The notes below the pieces were generated by a model, which worked only from the letters and a program-made list of their open reading frames with translations, was not told the DNA's origin and did no database searches. A DNA stretch of 6,629 bases from Candidatus Eiseniibacteriota bacterium (GTDB lineage Bacteria > Eisenbacteria > RBG-16-71-46 > CAIMUX01): contig JAGQHR010000178.1 of assembly GCA_020431745.1 (NCBI GenBank), positions 1 through 6,629 of the forward strand, read 5' to 3'. Position numbers and translations under genes: made by a program. Shown in pieces: positions 6,226 through 6,629 of this stretch. Position 1 is the stretch's first letter. Each line of letters opens with the position of its first letter.

Positions 6226-6629
6226 ATGGGAATCATGGAAGGATCCCCGGAAGTCCGCCGAGACGGGCTTCGACTCCGCTTCGACAGCATCGCCTCTCGG
6301 ACCGCCTACCAGGCGGCCGCGGAACATCTGCGGACCGTCATCCTCGAGAGTGATCTGCGACCCGGCGAGAGCCTGCCCTCGGAACGGGATCTCTGCGAGC
6401 AGCTCGGGGTCGGACGGTCGACCGTTCGAGAAGCGCTCCGCCAGCTCCACGCCGAGGGTTTGATCGAGCCCCGGGGGCGGACCTCCCCGATGCGGATCAC
6501 CGATCCCAGCGGGCGACTCCGGCAGTCCGTCGAGTACGTCGCGCGCCTGCGTGGGCTCACTCTCGCGCAGCTCCTGGATGTCCGGCGGGCCTTGGAGTCC
6601 CGGGCTCTCGAGCTTGCCGCTATGGTCCC
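6226..6629 (+). CDS. GntR-family transcriptional regulator (FadR/FCD type), 3' end cut by window edge
   Basis: The first 134 residues are present. A winged helix-turn-helix spans about residues 27-93: ESDLRPGESLPSERDL, then the recognition helix region GVGRSTVREALRQLHAEGLIE, then a wing with GRTSPMRI. Arg54, Arg64 and Arg68 match the DNA-contacting arginines of FadR. From about residue 110, LTLAQLLDVRRALESRALELAA matches the opening helix of the FCD ligand-binding domain, hence the FadR/FCD subfamily and not the HutC or MocR types. FCD regulators usually sense small organic acids or acyl compounds and control catabolic genes; the rest of the ligand domain is outside the window, so the ligand is unknown. 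It is likely to control genes further right, or itself through the palindrome at 6174-6188. The start was chosen by the GGAAGG site; 6217 and 6235 remain possible. The glycosyltransferase ahead of it ends 98 bases upstream. Confidence 0.9.
   Translation, partial: MGIMEGSPEVRRDGLRLRFDSIASRTAYQAAAEHLRTVILESDLRPGESLPSERDLCEQLGVGRSTVREALRQLHAEGLIEPRGRTSPMRITDPSGRLRQSVEYVARLRGLTLAQLLDVRRALESRALELAAMV

Overview
The window is a GC-rich bacterial chromosome segment carrying four genes in a divergent layout. Two point left (minus strand) and two point right (plus strand), separated by a 511-base non-coding stretch (3901-4411). The high GC content, the strong Shine-Dalgarno sites, the GTG and TTG starts, the Ala/Arg/Gly-rich codon use and a bacterial-type HtpG suggest a high-GC, probably Gram-negative bacterium. 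The phylum cannot be fixed from this sequence. Nothing looks mobile or phage-derived: I see no tRNA, rRNA, CRISPR array, insertion sequence or integrase.

Left arm (minus strand). htpG (1858-3900) encodes the bacterial Hsp90 chaperone with all core ATPase motifs, plus a low-complexity acidic insertion of about 48 residues in its middle domain. One base after its stop codon, a TTG codon opens a long reading frame that stays open to the window's left edge (1-1856). It encodes a multi-spanning membrane glycosyltransferase of the GT-C/GT39-like (PMT/ArnT-like) type with a soluble C-terminal part and a Gly/Ser-rich tail. Its C terminus is outside the window. The tight junction suggests one transcript and translational coupling.

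Centre. The intergenic region holds the htpG ribosome binding site and two stem-loops in the presumed htpG leader. It also has a cluster of CGTCGGCC repeats with a 9-bp hairpin before the rightward gene, and a 12-base direct repeat. No CIRCE element or convincing heat-shock promoter was found.

Right arm (plus strand). A second, complete GT39-like membrane glycosyltransferase (4412-6127) shares the motif order of the left one: a first-loop Asp-Glu, a PPL(F/Y)Y motif, YA-Q-AR-Y, a membrane His, a late basic residue and a soluble tail. The two are divergent paralogs on either side of htpG. After a 98-base gap comes the start of a GntR-family (FadR/FCD-type) regulator (6226 to the right edge). 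It is preceded by a plausible promoter whose -10 overlaps a palindrome, a typical autoregulation arrangement.

Functionally, the two glycosyltransferases probably move sugars from polyprenyl-phosphate donors onto envelope lipids, glycans or proteins on the outer face of the inner membrane. HtpG is a cytosolic chaperone. A functional tie between them is inferred only from adjacency. I see no clear evidence of a wholly new system. The observations most worth following are the flanking paralog pair, the acidic HtpG insertion and the possible regulatory structures.
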